This document shows positions 5,355 to 5,825 of a DNA stretch of 5,825 nt, one piece after another; the first letter of the stretch is position 1; every line of letters starts with the position of its first letter. The stretch covers positions 1-5,825 of the forward strand of contig JAFUBJ010000465.1 in the NCBI GenBank assembly GCA_017460265.1, given 5' to 3'. The stretch is from Atopobiaceae bacterium (GTDB taxonomy: Bacteria; Actinomycetota; Coriobacteriia; Coriobacteriales; Atopobiaceae). The notes under the pieces are model-generated. The model saw nothing but the letters and a program-made list of their open reading frames with translations, ran no database searches and was not told the DNA's origin. The translations under genes and the position numbers were made by a program.

Positions 5355-5825
5355 ATGGGTCTTCGACAAGAGGAGCATGCCGCCGAGCTATTGGGCGACG
5401 TCCGCGCTGCCCACGAGGCCGTTCACGAGGCGGTGAGCAATGCCGTCACGCGTGAAAGGACCCGGATACGTGCGGCGGCCTCTACGCGCAAGAGCGCTCG
5501 GACGCGCAAACGCATCATGGAGGCCGCCAGCAACCTCATGACCGAGCGCGGAACGACCGACTTCCAGATGAGCGAGGTTGCGGAGCGCTGCGGCGTTTCA
5601 AAGGGTGCGCTCTACTACTACTTTGCAGACCGTGAAGAGCTGGCCGAGGCGGTGTTTGACCAGGTCCTGGAAGACACGATGACTGCCATCGAGCACATTG
5701 CAAACGAGGCGCCCACCGCACGGGAGGCGATTGACGGCCTCTGTGCCGAAATGACGCGGCGCTTTGAGGCGGGAAGCCCGCTTGCGCTTGCCGCAACAAA
5801 CGAGCTTGCGCATTCGCACGGAGAC
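5355..5825 (+). CDS. TetR/AcrR-family transcriptional regulator (3' part missing)
   Basis: The first 157 codons of a TetR-type DNA-binding repressor; the ligand-binding half runs off the right edge. The DNA-binding domain starts at about residue 48: RTRKRIMEAASNLMTERG (49-66), then the helix-turn-helix MSEVAERCGVSKGALYYYF (72-90) and ADREELAEAVF (91-101), all typical of TetR_N. A start at 5355 leaves an unusual Arg/Ala/Glu-rich extension of about 48 residues ahead of the domain. The start is supported by GGGAAGGG (5339-5346), eight bases upstream. GTG 5433 (residue 27) is an alternative but has only GAGG two bases away. The next in-frame ATG (residue 55) would cut the domain. Lying downstream of yhgE on the same strand, it is the best candidate to bind the twin palindromes at 1486-1534; this is inferred from position only. 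The ligand is unknown. Confidence 0.92.
   Translation, partial: MGLRQEEHAAELLGDVRAAHEAVHEAVSNAVTRERTRIRAAASTRKSARTRKRIMEAASNLMTERGTTDFQMSEVAERCGVSKGALYYYFADREELAEAVFDQVLEDTMTAIEHIANEAPTAREAIDGLCAEMTRRFEAGSPLALAATNELAHSHGD

Overview
The window looks like chromosomal DNA of a Coriobacteriia-type actinobacterium (Olsenella/Atopobium/Collinsella neighbourhood). The clues are high-GC coding sequence with strong AGGAGG-type ribosome sites, a transcriptional T-box leader, and a long YhgE/Pip protein. The genus is inferred from general resemblance and was not tested.

Layout. (1) Positions 1-997, minus strand: the first 332 codons of a TrpB2-type tryptophan synthase beta chain; its C-terminus lies beyond the left edge. 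(2) 998-1585 is a 588-base divergent intergenic region. Its left part, read on the minus strand, is a T-box riboswitch with a UGG (Trp) specifier, a UGGC tRNA-acceptor bulge and a terminator/antiterminator pair, so trpB2 should be switched on when tRNA-Trp is uncharged. Its right part is AT-rich and carries two near-identical 17-bp operator-like palindromes 32 bp apart over a plus-strand promoter. (3) 1586-2308, plus: an ABC-ATPase-like protein with a good Walker A but degraded remaining motifs. (4) 2310-5276, plus: a 988-residue YhgE/Pip-family membrane protein, one base after the ATPase gene, with a very long Gly-rich heptad-repeat domain between its N-terminal and C-terminal membrane segments. 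The repeats are visible in the DNA as 84-bp (28-codon) units. (5) 5294-5354: a strong hairpin holding an extended -10 promoter in one arm and a Shine-Dalgarno in the other. (6) 5355 to the right edge, plus: the first 157 codons of a TetR-family regulator.

Working model (inference). The ATPase-like gene and the YhgE gene form a two-gene envelope operon driven by the promoter near 1519-1546. They are probably repressed by a TetR-type dimer at the twin palindromes, and the regulator encoded immediately downstream is the natural candidate. The hairpin before tetR would end or mute operon read-through while leaving tetR expressed from its own promoter. The trpB2 unit is divergent and functionally separate; it probably serves tryptophan supply or indole salvage.
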